This document shows, one piece after another, positions 11,337 to 18,769 of a stretch of DNA of 43,629 nt. Numbering within the stretch: position 1 is the first letter of the stretch; each line of letters begins with the position of its first letter. The DNA comes from Rhodospirillales bacterium. Its GTDB lineage: Bacteria > Pseudomonadota > Alphaproteobacteria > Acetobacterales > Acetobacteraceae. A program made the position numbers and the translations under genes. The notes under the pieces are model-generated. The model was not told where the DNA came from, made no database searches, and was given only the letters and a program-made list of their open reading frames with translations. The stretch spans positions 1 through 43,629 of the forward strand of contig CANFKS010000024.1 of assembly GCA_947447625.1 (NCBI GenBank), read 5' to 3'.

Positions 11337-11695
11337 GCGATAGCAAGGATCTGCAGCAGCGCCGGCGTGATCGCCTGCGCTATCAGCTGCGCCTTAAGGC
11401 TGGCGGCCGGGCCCGTCTTTCGGTTTTTCGGTCGAGCCAGCATATCTATGCCCAGGTGATCGATGACACCCAGGGCCGGACGGTGGCGGCGGCTTCGAGC
11501 CTCGATCGCACTCTGCGCGAGGCGCTGAAGACCGGTGCCGACAAGGCTGCAGCGGCGGCCGTGGGCAAGCTGGTTGCCGAACGCGCGTTGGCGGCGGGCA
11601 TCACCGAGGTGGTGTTCGATCGCGGCGCTTATCTTTACCACGGCCGCGTCAAGGCGCTCGCCGAAGCCGCCCGTGAGGGCGGTCTGGCCTTCTAA
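11333..11695 (+). CDS. rplR: 50S ribosomal protein L18
   Basis: L18 binds 5S rRNA with L5; 120 residues. It starts with GTG at 11333, overlapping the rplF stop by 4 bp, with AAGGTAAAAAGAA upstream. [20 protein letters not shown] and the terminal [25 protein letters not shown] region (quoted in part) identify it. Confidence 0.96.
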   Translation: MSDSKDLQQRRRDRLRYQLRLKAGGRARLSVFRSSQHIYAQVIDDTQGRTVAAASSLDRTLREALKTGADKAAAAAVGKLVAERALAAGITEVVFDRGAYLYHGRVKALAEAAREGGLAF

Positions 11696-11706
11696 GGGGA
11701 AACAGC

Positions 11707-12321
11707 ATGGCACGTGAACCGAGGGAAGGCGGCGGCGGCGGCCGCGGCGGACGGGACCGGGATCGCAATGGCCCCGATCGCGACGGCGGCGATGATCTGA
11801 TCGACAAGCTGGTCACGATCAACCGCGTCGCTAAGGTTGTTAAGGGTGGACGTCGTTTTGCGTTCGCCGCGTTGGTGGTGGTTGGTGACCAGAAGGGTCG
11901 CGTCGGCTACGGGGCGGGCAAGGCGCGTGAAGTGCCGGAAGCGATCCGCAAGGCGACGGACCGGGCGAAGCGCACGATGATCCGTGTGCCGCTCAAGGAA
12001 GGGCGCACGCTGCATCATGACGTGACCGGCGATTTCGGTGCCGGTTCGGTCGTGCTGCGCAGCTGCTCGGCCGGCACCGGGATCATCGCTGGCGGTCCGA
12101 TGCGCGCCGTGTTCGAGGCGTTGGGGATTGGCGATGTCGTGGCGAAGAGCCTCGGCAGCCGGAACCCGCACAACATGGTGAAGGCGACGTTCGCTGCCCT
12201 GCAGCGCTGCGCGAGCCCGCGTTCGGTGGCCCAGCGGCGTGGCAAGAAGGTGGCCGATCTGATCGGGCGCCGCGACCATGCCCCGGCACAGGACCAGGCC
12301 CAGGAGGCGACCGATGCCTGA
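11707..12321 (+). CDS. rpsE: 30S ribosomal protein S5
   Basis: S5 is involved in translational fidelity and mRNA unwinding; 204 residues. An N-terminal Gly/Arg/Asp-rich stretch of about 30 residues precedes the double-stranded RNA-binding domain ([20 protein letters not shown]) and the [15 protein letters not shown] segment. The C-terminal tail is about 20 residues longer than in E. coli. It overlaps the rpmD start by 8 bp. Confidence 0.96.
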   Translation: MAREPREGGGGGRGGRDRDRNGPDRDGGDDLIDKLVTINRVAKVVKGGRRFAFAALVVVGDQKGRVGYGAGKAREVPEAIRKATDRAKRTMIRVPLKEGRTLHHDVTGDFGAGSVVLRSCSAGTGIIAGGPMRAVFEALGIGDVVAKSLGSRNPHNMVKATFAALQRCASPRSVAQRRGKKVADLIGRRDHAPAQDQAQEATDA

Positions 12322-12505
12322 GCAGAAAATGGTACGTGTGATCCAGACGTCCTCCGGCAATGGGCAGAAGCCCGGCCAGAAGGCGACGTTGACAGGTCTT
12401 GGCCTGAACAAGATCGGTCGCGTGCGCGAGCTTGAGGACACTCCCTCGGTTCGCGGCATGATCCGTAAGGTGGCCCACCTCGTGAAGGTGGAGGAACTGT
12501 CCTGA
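12314..12505 (+). CDS. rpmD: 50S ribosomal protein L30
   Basis: L30 is a small 50S protein; 63 residues. [21 protein letters not shown] is the family signature (residues 29-49). The ATG at 12314 overlaps rpsE; an in-frame ATG at 12329 is an alternative that would remove five residues. A hairpin, CCTGAG-CCTCG-CTCAGG at 12501-12517, spans its end and precedes rplO. Confidence 0.93.
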   Translation: MPEQKMVRVIQTSSGNGQKPGQKATLTGLGLNKIGRVRELEDTPSVRGMIRKVAHLVKVEELS

Positions 12506-12533
12506 GCCTCGCTCAGGACGGAAGGGAATGGCG

Positions 12534-13019
12534 ATGAAGCTCAATGAACTGCGGGACAATCCCGGCTCACGGCTCAAGTCCAAGCGCCTCGGCCGCGGTA
12601 TCGGCTCCGGCAAGGGCAAGACCTCGGGCAAGGGCGTAAAGGGTCAGAAGGCGCGCGAAGGCGTGGCGCTCAATGGCTTCGAAGGTGGTCAGCTCCCGAT
12701 CTATCGGCGTTTGCCGAAGCGCGGGTTCAAGAACATCTTCCGGGTCGAATATGCTCCGCTCAACCTTGGCACACTCGCCAAGGCGATCGACGCCGGCAAA
12801 ATCGACGCGAGCCAGCCGATCACCGAAGATATGCTGCGTGCGGCCAATCTGGTCCGCTCCAGCGGTGTTGCCGGTGTGCGCTTGTTGGCGAACGGACAGA
12901 TCGGTCGTGCGATCACCATCACGGTATGCGGCGCTTCGGTGACCGCGATTGCCGCGGTGGAGGCAGCCGGCGGCACTGTGACGACGACGGTGGCTGCCAA
13001 GCCGGTCGCGGCAGCCTGA
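12534..13019 (+). CDS. rplO: 50S ribosomal protein L15
   Basis: L15 is a late 50S assembly protein; 161 residues from ATG at 12534. An in-frame ATG at 12528 would add Met-Ala, but the GAAGGG site ends one base before it and seven bases before 12534, and the family start [13 protein letters not shown] fits 12534. The Gly/Lys-rich [20 protein letters not shown] stretch (residues 22-41) and [18 protein letters not shown] are diagnostic. The C-terminal tail is Ala/Val rich. Confidence 0.95.
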   Translation: MKLNELRDNPGSRLKSKRLGRGIGSGKGKTSGKGVKGQKAREGVALNGFEGGQLPIYRRLPKRGFKNIFRVEYAPLNLGTLAKAIDAGKIDASQPITEDMLRAANLVRSSGVAGVRLLANGQIGRAITITVCGASVTAIAAVEAAGGTVTTTVAAKPVAAA

Positions 13020-13038
13020 AAACGACGATTGGCTCCAT

Positions 13039-13070
13039 GCGGCCGGCCGGGGCGCTTTCGCACCGGCCGC
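13039..13070 (+). promoter_or_regulatory. GC-rich hairpin between rplO and secY
   Basis: GCGGCCGG at 13039-13046 pairs with CCGGCCGC at 13063-13070 around a 16-nt loop, in a 139-bp gap. There is no T tract, so it is a poor intrinsic terminator. It may stabilise the ribosomal mRNA end or lower read-through into secY. Inference only. Confidence 0.4.
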
Positions 13071-13158
13071 GCACGGGGTAATAGGACGGACGCGGCGCCT
13101 ACGGGACCCCGATTTGGGTGCGCCCGGTCGGCGCCGCTTCCATGATGGGGATAGTTGC

Positions 13159-14502
13159 ATGGCCTCGGCTGCTGAACAGCTCGCGTCGAACATGAGCCTG
13201 GGGGCCTTTTCCAAGGCCACCGAACTGAAGAAGCGCATCTGGTTCACGCTGGGCGCCTTGTTGGTGTATCGCGTGGGGACTTACATCCCGGTGCCGGGCG
13301 TCGATGCGGCGGTGATGGGTGAAATGCTCAACCAGCACGGCGGCGGCATCCTCGGCATGTTCGACATGTTCTCGGGCGGCGCGCTCGGCCGGATGACGGT
13401 ATTTGCGCTCGCGATCATGCCCTATATTTCGGCAAGCATCATCATTCAGCTGATGACCGCTGCGGTGCCGGCGCTCGAAACCCACAAGAAGGAGGGGGAG
13501 AGCGGGCGCAAGAAGCTGAACCAGTATACGCGGTATCTGACCGTGCTGATCGCGATGTTCCAGTCTTACGGGATCGCCATCGGGCTCGAGGGGATGCGCG
13601 GCAGTTTCGGCGCGGCGGTGATTGATCCCGGCGCGTTTTTCCGCATCTCCTGCGTGGTTTCGCTGGTCGGCGGCACGATGTTCCTGATGTGGCTCGGCGA
13701 GCAGATCACGGCGCGCGGTATCGGCAACGGCACCAGCCTCATCATTTTCTCGGGCATCGTGGCGAACGTGCCGCATGCGCTGGCCTCGTTGCTGGAACTC
13801 GGACGCACCGGGGCGCTGAGCCCCGTGTTCATCGTGTTGTTCCTGGTGATTTCGGTCGCCGTGGTCGCGTTTGTGGTGTTCATCGAACGGGCGCAGCGAC
13901 GGATCGTTGTGCAATATCCCAAGCGCCAGGTGGGGCAGCGGATGTTTGGCGGCGATTCGACGCACATGCCGCTCAAGCTCAACACATCCGGCGTTATTCC
14001 GCCGATTTTCGCGAGTTCGATCCTGCTGATCCCGGCCACCATCTCGGGGTTTTCGGGCGCCGGCGATTTCGGCATCCTGTCCATGATCGGCAATGCGCTT
14101 GCCCATGGTCAGCCGCTCTATATGCTGACCTATGCGGCGATGATCGTCTTTTTCAGCTACTTCTACACCGCCGTGGTGTTCAATCCGCAGGAAACCGCGG
14201 AGAATCTGAAGAAATACGGCGGCTTCATTCCCGGCATCCGGCCGGGCAATGCGACGGCCGATTATTTTGATCTGGTGCTGACCCGGTTGACCACGATCGG
14301 CGCGCTTTACCTTTGCGTCGTGTGCCTGCTGCCGGAAGTGCTGATCAGCAATTATGGCGTGCCGTTCTATTTCGGCGGCACCAGCTTGATGATCATCGTC
14401 TCGGTGACGATGGATACGATCACGCAGGTGCAGTCGCATCTGCTGGCCCATCAATACGAGGGGCTGATCAAGAAGGGCCGCGTGAAGGGCCGAGGGCGCT
14501 GA
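13159..14502 (+). CDS. secY: Protein translocase subunit SecY
   Basis: SecY is the channel-forming subunit of the SecYEG translocon in the inner membrane; 447 residues with ten predicted membrane segments. The plug-proximal segment VYRVGTYIPVPGVD, the LGIMPYISASIIIQL-type helix (here FALAIMPYISASIIIQLM) and the cytoplasmic loop QRRIVVQYPKRQVGQRM are typical. The frame is open further upstream, but ATG at 13159 (MASAAEQLASN) has a GATGGGGAT site and gives the normal length. It is followed 10 bp later by adk. Confidence 0.97.
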   Translation: MASAAEQLASNMSLGAFSKATELKKRIWFTLGALLVYRVGTYIPVPGVDAAVMGEMLNQHGGGILGMFDMFSGGALGRMTVFALAIMPYISASIIIQLMTAAVPALETHKKEGESGRKKLNQYTRYLTVLIAMFQSYGIAIGLEGMRGSFGAAVIDPGAFFRISCVVSLVGGTMFLMWLGEQITARGIGNGTSLIIFSGIVANVPHALASLLELGRTGALSPVFIVLFLVISVAVVAFVVFIERAQRRIVVQYPKRQVGQRMFGGDSTHMPLKLNTSGVIPPIFASSILLIPATISGFSGAGDFGILSMIGNALAHGQPLYMLTYAAMIVFFSYFYTAVVFNPQETAENLKKYGGFIPGIRPGNATADYFDLVLTRLTTIGALYLCVVCLLPEVLISNYGVPFYFGGTSLMIIVSVTMDTITQVQSHLLAHQYEGLIKKGRVKGRGR

Positions 14503-14512
14503 GGAGGCGTGA

Positions 14513-15178
14513 ATGAAACTGATCCTTTTGGGCCCTCCGGGCGCCGGCAAGGGTACTCAGGCGAAGCGGCTGCAGGAGCGTTACGGCATCGTCCAGATAT
14601 CGACGGGCGACATGCTGCGCGCCGAGGTGGTGGCGGGCAGCACGATCGGTCGCGAAGCGAAGGCGGTGATGGAGGCGGGCCAACTCGTCTCGGACGACAT
14701 TCTGATCCGCATGCTGGAGGCCCGTGTCGCGCGGCCCGATTGCGCCAAGGGCTTCATTCTGGACGGGTTTCCGCGCACGGTGCCGCAGGCGGAGGCGCTC
14801 GATGGCATGTTGGCGCGCCGGGGTGTCGAACTGGATGCCGTGGTCGAGCTCAAAGTCGATGATGCGGCGTTGGTGGAGCGGATTGCGGGGCGCTACACCT
14901 GTGCGGGATGCGGGGCCGGCTATCACGACATGTTCCAGATGCCCCGCATGGCCGGGGTGTGCGACACCTGCGGGGGCGGCCGTTTCACCCGCCGCGCCGA
15001 TGACAACCGCGAAACCGTGGGTGCGCGGCTTGCGGCCTATCACGCCCAGACGGCGCCGATCCTGCCGCATTATGCCGCCAAGGGCCGGCTGCATGCGGTT
15101 GACGGGATGGCGGAGATCGACGACGTGACGGTTGAATTGACCGGGCTGCTGGACGGGCTGGGGCGGGATGCCTTGTGA
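14513..15178 (+). CDS. adk: Adenylate kinase with zinc-type LID
   Basis: Adenylate kinase interconverts ATP plus AMP and two ADP in the cytoplasm; 221 residues, the long form. The P-loop GPPGAGKGT occupies residues 7-15 and the FPRT motif is at 86-89. The LID carries four cysteines, C130, C133, C150 and C153 (CAGC and CDTC), the pattern of zinc-binding adenylate kinases. GAGGAGGCGTGA lies upstream of ATG. It sits after secY as usual, but rpsM does not follow. Confidence 0.97.
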   Translation: MKLILLGPPGAGKGTQAKRLQERYGIVQISTGDMLRAEVVAGSTIGREAKAVMEAGQLVSDDILIRMLEARVARPDCAKGFILDGFPRTVPQAEALDGMLARRGVELDAVVELKVDDAALVERIAGRYTCAGCGAGYHDMFQMPRMAGVCDTCGGGRFTRRADDNRETVGARLAAYHAQTAPILPHYAAKGRLHAVDGMAEIDDVTVELTGLLDGLGRDAL

Positions 15179-15195
15179 CGGGCGCATTCGGCCCG
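15179..15195 (+). terminator. Hairpin directly after adk
   Basis: CGGGC at 15179-15183 and GCCCG at 15191-15195 form a short stem immediately after the adk stop, followed by CTTTGACTTTTGG. The downstream T content is modest, so termination here is likely but probably incomplete. Confidence 0.4.
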
Positions 15196-15207
15196 CTTTG
15201 ACTTTTG

Positions 15208-15256
15208 GTTTGATCGCTCAATGATATTCGGCGGTTCCGCCGGATAGCATCATCCT
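15208..15256. repeat. Diverged copy of palindromic repeat family B
   Basis: The segment runs TTTGATCGCTCAATGATATT, then CGGCGG-TT-CCGCCG (15229-15242), then ATAGCATCATC. It matches the better copies at 21665-21719 and 28985-29092 in the TTTGATCGC edge, the ATGAT flank and the GGCGG/CCGCC stem, although the loop side has changed. It lies exactly where synteny with the usual alpha operon is lost. Confidence 0.5.
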
Positions 15257-15424
15257 CCGGCGGTCCCCCGGCCGATTCGCGGCTCGGACAGCGATTTTTG
15301 CGGCTGCGGGCTGCATGAAACCATGGAGAATCCGTTAAAGCGCCGTCATCATCGCGCCGCGCTGGCCTGATCTGCGCCGGTGTTCGTGCTGTGTTCCCGG
15401 ATAACCTGTTGCAGCGGTGCTGCG

Positions 15425-15439
15425 ATGCTCGATATTGTG
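15425..15439 (+). promoter_or_regulatory. NrdR-box-like site 1 upstream of nrdA
   Basis: ATGCTCGATATTGTG matches the published NrdR box pattern ACACWATATATWGTG at 11 of 15 positions; the right half (ATATTGTG) is intact. NrdR is the zinc-finger/ATP-cone repressor of ribonucleotide reductase genes. The site lies 32 bp upstream of a second match. Confidence 0.5.
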
Positions 15440-15456
15440 TTGGTCTGAGCCGGATT

Positions 15457-15471
15457 GGCCAACATCTAGTG
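15457..15471 (+). promoter_or_regulatory. NrdR-box-like site 2 upstream of nrdA
   Basis: GGCCAACATCTAGTG keeps all the most conserved positions of the NrdR pattern (C4, A6, A8, T9, T11, G13) and ends in TAGTG. It is displaced 32 bp from site 1, three helical turns, which is the usual NrdR tandem-box spacing. It lies 43 bp before the nrdA start. Confidence 0.55.
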
Positions 15472-15514
15472 AAATATCAATTGACGATCGTAACCCGTTG
15501 GGCAGGATAGCGCG

Positions 15515-17401
15515 ATGAACATGTTATTCACTCCGGGAGACTCCGTCGTGCTCGACGTCGTGCAAATGCAGGGCCGTCACCAGGTGCGCGTCGATCGATC
15601 GCGCGATGCGCTGCTGACGGATTTCGGCAAGGCCACACTCGATGACCGGTATCTGCTGCCGGGCGAGAGCTATCAGGATCTGTTCGCCCGCGTCGCCAGC
15701 TTCTATGGCCAGGACGCCGGGCATGCACAGCGGATGTACGATTACATCTCTCGCCTGTGGGTGATGCCGGCCACGCCGGTGCTGTCCAATGGCGGCACCA
15801 AGCGCGGCCTGCCGATCTCCTGCTTTCTGAACGAGGCTTCGGACAGTCTCGATGGCATTGTCGGGCTGTGGAACGAAAACGTGTGGCTTGCCTCCAAGGG
15901 CGGGGGCATCGGCTCGTACTGGGGCAATCTGCGCTCGATCGGCGAAAAAGTCGGTCAGAACGGCAAGACCTCGGGCGTCATTCCGTTCATCCGGGTGATG
16001 GACAGCCTCACGCTTGCGATCAGCCAGGGCAGCCTGCGCCGGGGTTCGGCCGCGACCTACCTGCCCGTCACGCATCCCGAGATCGAGGAATTCATCGAGA
16101 TGCGCCGCCCCACCGGCGGCGATCCGAACCGCAAGGCGCTCAACCTGCATCACGGCATCCTCATCCCGGATGGGTTCATGCGCGCCGTCGAAGCCGATGA
16201 GGAGTGGGCGCTGACTTCGCCCAAGGACGGGGCGATCGTCCGCAAGGTCAATGCCCGGGCGCTGTGGATCCGTATCCTCACGGCGCGCATCGAAACCGGC
16301 GAGCCCTATTTGATCTTCTCCGACCATGTGAACAGCGCGCGCCCGGAACACCACAAACTCGCCGGCCTCGAAGTCCGCACCTCCAACCTCTGCGCTGAAA
16401 TCACCCTGCCCACCGGCATCGACCAGCACGGCAAGCAGCGCACCGCGGTGTGCTGCCTGTCGTCGCTCAATCTCGAATCCTGGTTCGAATGGAAGGACCA
16501 CAAGGACTTCATCCCCGATGTGATGCTGTTCCTCGACAACGTGTTGCAGGATTTCATCGACACCGCGCCCGACGGCATGGAACGCGCCCGCTACTCGGCG
16601 ATGCGCGAACGCTCGGTCGGGCTCGGCGTGATGGGGTTCCACTCCTTTCTGCAGTCGCTCGACGTGCCGTTCGAAAGCGTGATCGCGAAAGTGTGGAACA
16701 CCAAGATCTTCAAGCACATCCGCGCCCAGGCCGACATTGCCAGCCGCACCCTCGCCGAAGAGCGCGGGGCCTGCCCGGATGCGGCGGAATACGGTGTGAT
16801 GGAGCGCTTCTCGCACAAGATGGCGATTGCGCCGACCGCCTCGATTTCCATCATCGCGGGCAATTCCAGCCCCGGTATCGAGCCCATCGCCGCCAACGTG
16901 TTCCTGCAGAAAACCCTCTCCGGCAGCCATATCGTGCGCAACCGCCACCTGCAGAAACGCCTTGCCCAGAAGGGCCAGGACACCGATGCGGTCTGGTCGG
17001 CCATCACGCTCAACAAGGGCAGCGTGCAGAACCTCGACTTCCTGAGCGAGCAGGAAAAAGCGGTCTATAAAACCGCCTTCGAACTCGACCAGCGCTGGGT
17101 GATCGAACATGCGGCGGATCGCACGCCGTTCATCTGTCAGAGCCAGTCGGTCAACATCTTCCTGCCCGCCAATGTCCATAAGCGGGACCTGCATCAGATC
17201 CATATGATGGCGTGGAAAAAGGGCGTGAAGTCGCTCTATTATTGCCGCTCGCTGTCGATCCAGCGGGCCGATAATGTGAGCGAGAAAGCCGTGCGGCCGC
17301 TGGAGTTTACCGGCATTCCGGTATCGAACGACCAGGGGCGGCTGCCGCTCGCGGCTGGGGCGAACAGCACGGATTATGAGGAGTGCCTGGCCTGTCAGTG
17401 A
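15515..17401 (+). CDS. nrdA: Class I ribonucleoside-diphosphate reductase, alpha subunit
   Basis: The large catalytic subunit that reduces ribonucleotides to deoxyribonucleotides; 628 residues. The radical-site motif NLCAEITLP gives N291, C293 and E295; the redox pair is C103 (ISCFLNE) and C314 (CLSSLNL). The radical-transfer tyrosines are Y575-Y576 (LYYCRS), and the C-terminal shuttle cysteines are in ECLACQ. No N-terminal ATP cone is visible, so the overall activity site may be missing. AGGA at 15504-15507 is a good ribosome binding site. No nrdB lies next to it; the beta partner must be encoded elsewhere. Two NrdR-like boxes upstream suggest repression when dNTPs are plentiful. Confidence 0.95.
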   Translation: MNMLFTPGDSVVLDVVQMQGRHQVRVDRSRDALLTDFGKATLDDRYLLPGESYQDLFARVASFYGQDAGHAQRMYDYISRLWVMPATPVLSNGGTKRGLPISCFLNEASDSLDGIVGLWNENVWLASKGGGIGSYWGNLRSIGEKVGQNGKTSGVIPFIRVMDSLTLAISQGSLRRGSAATYLPVTHPEIEEFIEMRRPTGGDPNRKALNLHHGILIPDGFMRAVEADEEWALTSPKDGAIVRKVNARALWIRILTARIETGEPYLIFSDHVNSARPEHHKLAGLEVRTSNLCAEITLPTGIDQHGKQRTAVCCLSSLNLESWFEWKDHKDFIPDVMLFLDNVLQDFIDTAPDGMERARYSAMRERSVGLGVMGFHSFLQSLDVPFESVIAKVWNTKIFKHIRAQADIASRTLAEERGACPDAAEYGVMERFSHKMAIAPTASISIIAGNSSPGIEPIAANVFLQKTLSGSHIVRNRHLQKRLAQKGQDTDAVWSAITLNKGSVQNLDFLSEQEKAVYKTAFELDQRWVIEHAADRTPFICQSQSVNIFLPANVHKRDLHQIHMMAWKKGVKSLYYCRSLSIQRADNVSEKAVRPLEFTGIPVSNDQGRLPLAAGANSTDYEECLACQ

Positions 17402-17404
17402 GGC

Positions 17405-17519
17405 AAGGAAGCGCTTCTTTTTTGAAAAAAAGAAGCAAAAAACTTTTCCCCGTTAAGCGTTAACCCTTCAGGGGGAAGTTTTTTTGCTTCTTTTTTTTCA
17501 AAAAAAGAAGCGCTTCCTT
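17405..17519. repeat. Palindromic repeat family A, copy 1 (bidirectional terminator-like)
   Basis: A 115-bp nearly perfect inverted repeat: arms of about 46 bp start AAGGAAGCGCTTC and end GAAGCGCTTCCTT, flanking a spacer of about 20 bp. Each arm contains the palindrome GAAGCGCTTC (17408-17417 and 17507-17516) and an AT-rich palindrome of the type CTTCTTTTTT-GAAAAAAAGAAG. The central part (ACTTTTCCCC with GGGGGAAGT) followed by T runs forms an intrinsic-terminator shape on both strands. It fills the space between the nrdA stop and the stop of the opposing amidohydrolase gene. Related copies are at 38473-38596 and 42036-42163. Confidence 0.85.
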
Positions 17520-17521
17520 CC

Positions 17522-18649
17522 CTATCCATGCCACCAACTGCCGCGCAGCACGATCCCGCGGCACGCCAATTGCTCATCGCTTTCGATCGTCTCCTTCATC
17601 ACGTCATGGAACGTGAACCGCCCCTGTTCCATCTCCAGCACCGTGGCATCCCCGAGCGTGCCGGGCCGCAGCGTGCCGCGATCCGTGAGGCGCACGGCGG
17701 TGGCCGGATTGATCGTGCTGGCGCGGATCACCTCCATCAGCGGCATGCCCAGTTTCAGGAACTTCGACATCGTCACCAGCATGTTGAATGCGGGCCCGCC
17801 GATCGAGGTCAGGTGCACATCCGAGGAGATCACGTCCGGCATGAAGCCATTGCGCATCATCTGCATCGCGGTCTGATAGCCGAAACTGCCGGCGCCGTGG
17901 CCGATGTCGAAAATCACGCCGCGTGCCCGGGCTTCCAGCACATCCAACTCCACCCCGCCATCCGAGGCTGCCGGCGAATTGGGCCAAGGGCGGAAGCAAT
18001 GGGTCAATATGTCGCCCTTGCGCAACAGCTTCATCACCTCGTGGCGCGGCGGCGGCGGGGCGTCGAGATGGCCCATCAGCGGCAGGCCCATCGCATCGGC
18101 CACTTCGAGGGCCATCTGCATCGGCACGATGCCGAGGGCATTGGATGTCCCGCCGCCGACCCGCACCTTCATGCCGACGATGAGGTCGCTGTGTTCCTTC
18201 GCCACCGCAAGCGCCACCCGCGAATTGAGCAGCCGCAGGTCGGACGCCTCGCCGAAGCTGACATCCCAATGCAGCGCGAAAATCCCGGGGAATGCGATGT
18301 TGAGGAACGGCAGAATCCGCACCGCGGCCGGCTCGATCACATGTTTGCGGAAGCCGTGGATATTGCCGGGCCCGGCCGATCCCGCGTCGATCAGCGTCGT
18401 GCAGCCCGAAAATCTGGCGTATTCGTCGGGGTCGACGCCGAGCGAGGTGCCGCCCCAATAGACATGGGTGTGCAGGTCGATCAGCCCCGGCACCACCATT
18501 TTGCCGCTGACATCGCGGCTCTGCGCGGCCTCGCCGAGCGCGGGACCCACTGCCGCCACCGTGCCGCCGGCGAAGGCGACATCCATCACCGCATCGATGC
18601 CTTGCGCCGGATCGATGACACGCCCGCCTCTCAGAACCAGATCGTACAT
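17522..18649 (-). CDS. Amidohydrolase/deacetylase family metallohydrolase (dihydroorotase-like)
   Basis: A 375-residue enzyme of the amidohydrolase superfamily, close in layout to the Atu3266/EF0837 type. N-terminal beta-sandwich start MYDLVLRGGRVIDP; metal ligands H60 and H62 (IDLHTH), probable carboxylated lysine K161 (GMKVRVGG), H194 (MGHLDAPPP), H217 (THCF) and catalytic D277 (SSDVH). These indicate a binuclear metal site that hydrolyses amide or ester bonds, but the substrate is unknown. It is divergent from the aminotransferase gene, 120 bp away, and its stop abuts repeat A copy 1. Annotations such as dihydroorotase or D-aminoacylase would be over-specific. Confidence 0.85.
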   Translation of the reverse strand: MYDLVLRGGRVIDPAQGIDAVMDVAFAGGTVAAVGPALGEAAQSRDVSGKMVVPGLIDLHTHVYWGGTSLGVDPDEYARFSGCTTLIDAGSAGPGNIHGFRKHVIEPAAVRILPFLNIAFPGIFALHWDVSFGEASDLRLLNSRVALAVAKEHSDLIVGMKVRVGGGTSNALGIVPMQMALEVADAMGLPLMGHLDAPPPPRHEVMKLLRKGDILTHCFRPWPNSPAASDGGVELDVLEARARGVIFDIGHGAGSFGYQTAMQMMRNGFMPDVISSDVHLTSIGGPAFNMLVTMSKFLKLGMPLMEVIRASTINPATAVRLTDRGTLRPGTLGDATVLEMEQGRFTFHDVMKETIESDEQLACRGIVLRGSWWHG

Positions 18650-18684
18650 GCGAACCCCCGTGCCTTTTCAGATGAGGCCCGATC

Positions 18685-18732
18685 GTCGGACCGACAAAAG
18701 ATTTGCGCAACCCCTCCCCAAGCCGACAAAAG
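18685..18732. promoter_or_regulatory. Candidate operator in the divergent amidohydrolase/aminotransferase promoter region
   Basis: The 10-mer CCGACAAAAG occurs twice, at 18691-18700 and 18723-18732, exactly 32 bp apart (about three helical turns). The first copy is also half of the palindrome GTCGG-A-CCGAC at 18685-18695. Located between two divergent genes, this looks like a regulator-binding arrangement. No regulator gene is adjacent. Confidence 0.45.
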
Positions 18733-18769
18733 CGTCGCATGCTGCCGCCATCACGCTCAGGAGGCATCA

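Larger units (their letters stand above)
15179..15514. other. adk-nrdA intergenic region
   Basis: This 336-bp gap contains the post-adk hairpin, the diverged family B repeat (15208-15256) and two NrdR-box-like sites (15425-15439 and 15457-15471) before nrdA. The stretch 15257-15424 shows nothing I can name. There is no trace of rpsM, rpsK or infA in it. Confidence 0.6.

Noticed and set aside
13099-14550. A 483-codon minus-strand frame opposite secY
   Set aside because: His/Arg/Asp-rich low-complexity shadow of a conserved membrane protein.
15481-15509. A -35/-10 promoter (TTGACG with AGGATA) immediately before nrdA
   Set aside because: The would-be -10 coincides with the AGGA ribosome binding site and lies about 5 bp from the start codon, so it cannot serve both roles.
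15524-17203. A 559-codon minus-strand open frame opposite nrdA
   Set aside because: nrdA has all catalytic motifs; the antisense frame has none and is a GC-rich shadow.
17528-18769. Upstream in-frame extension of the aminotransferase gene
   Set aside because: The region is antisense to the amidohydrolase; a strong AGGAGGC site and the family N-terminus support ATG at 18770.
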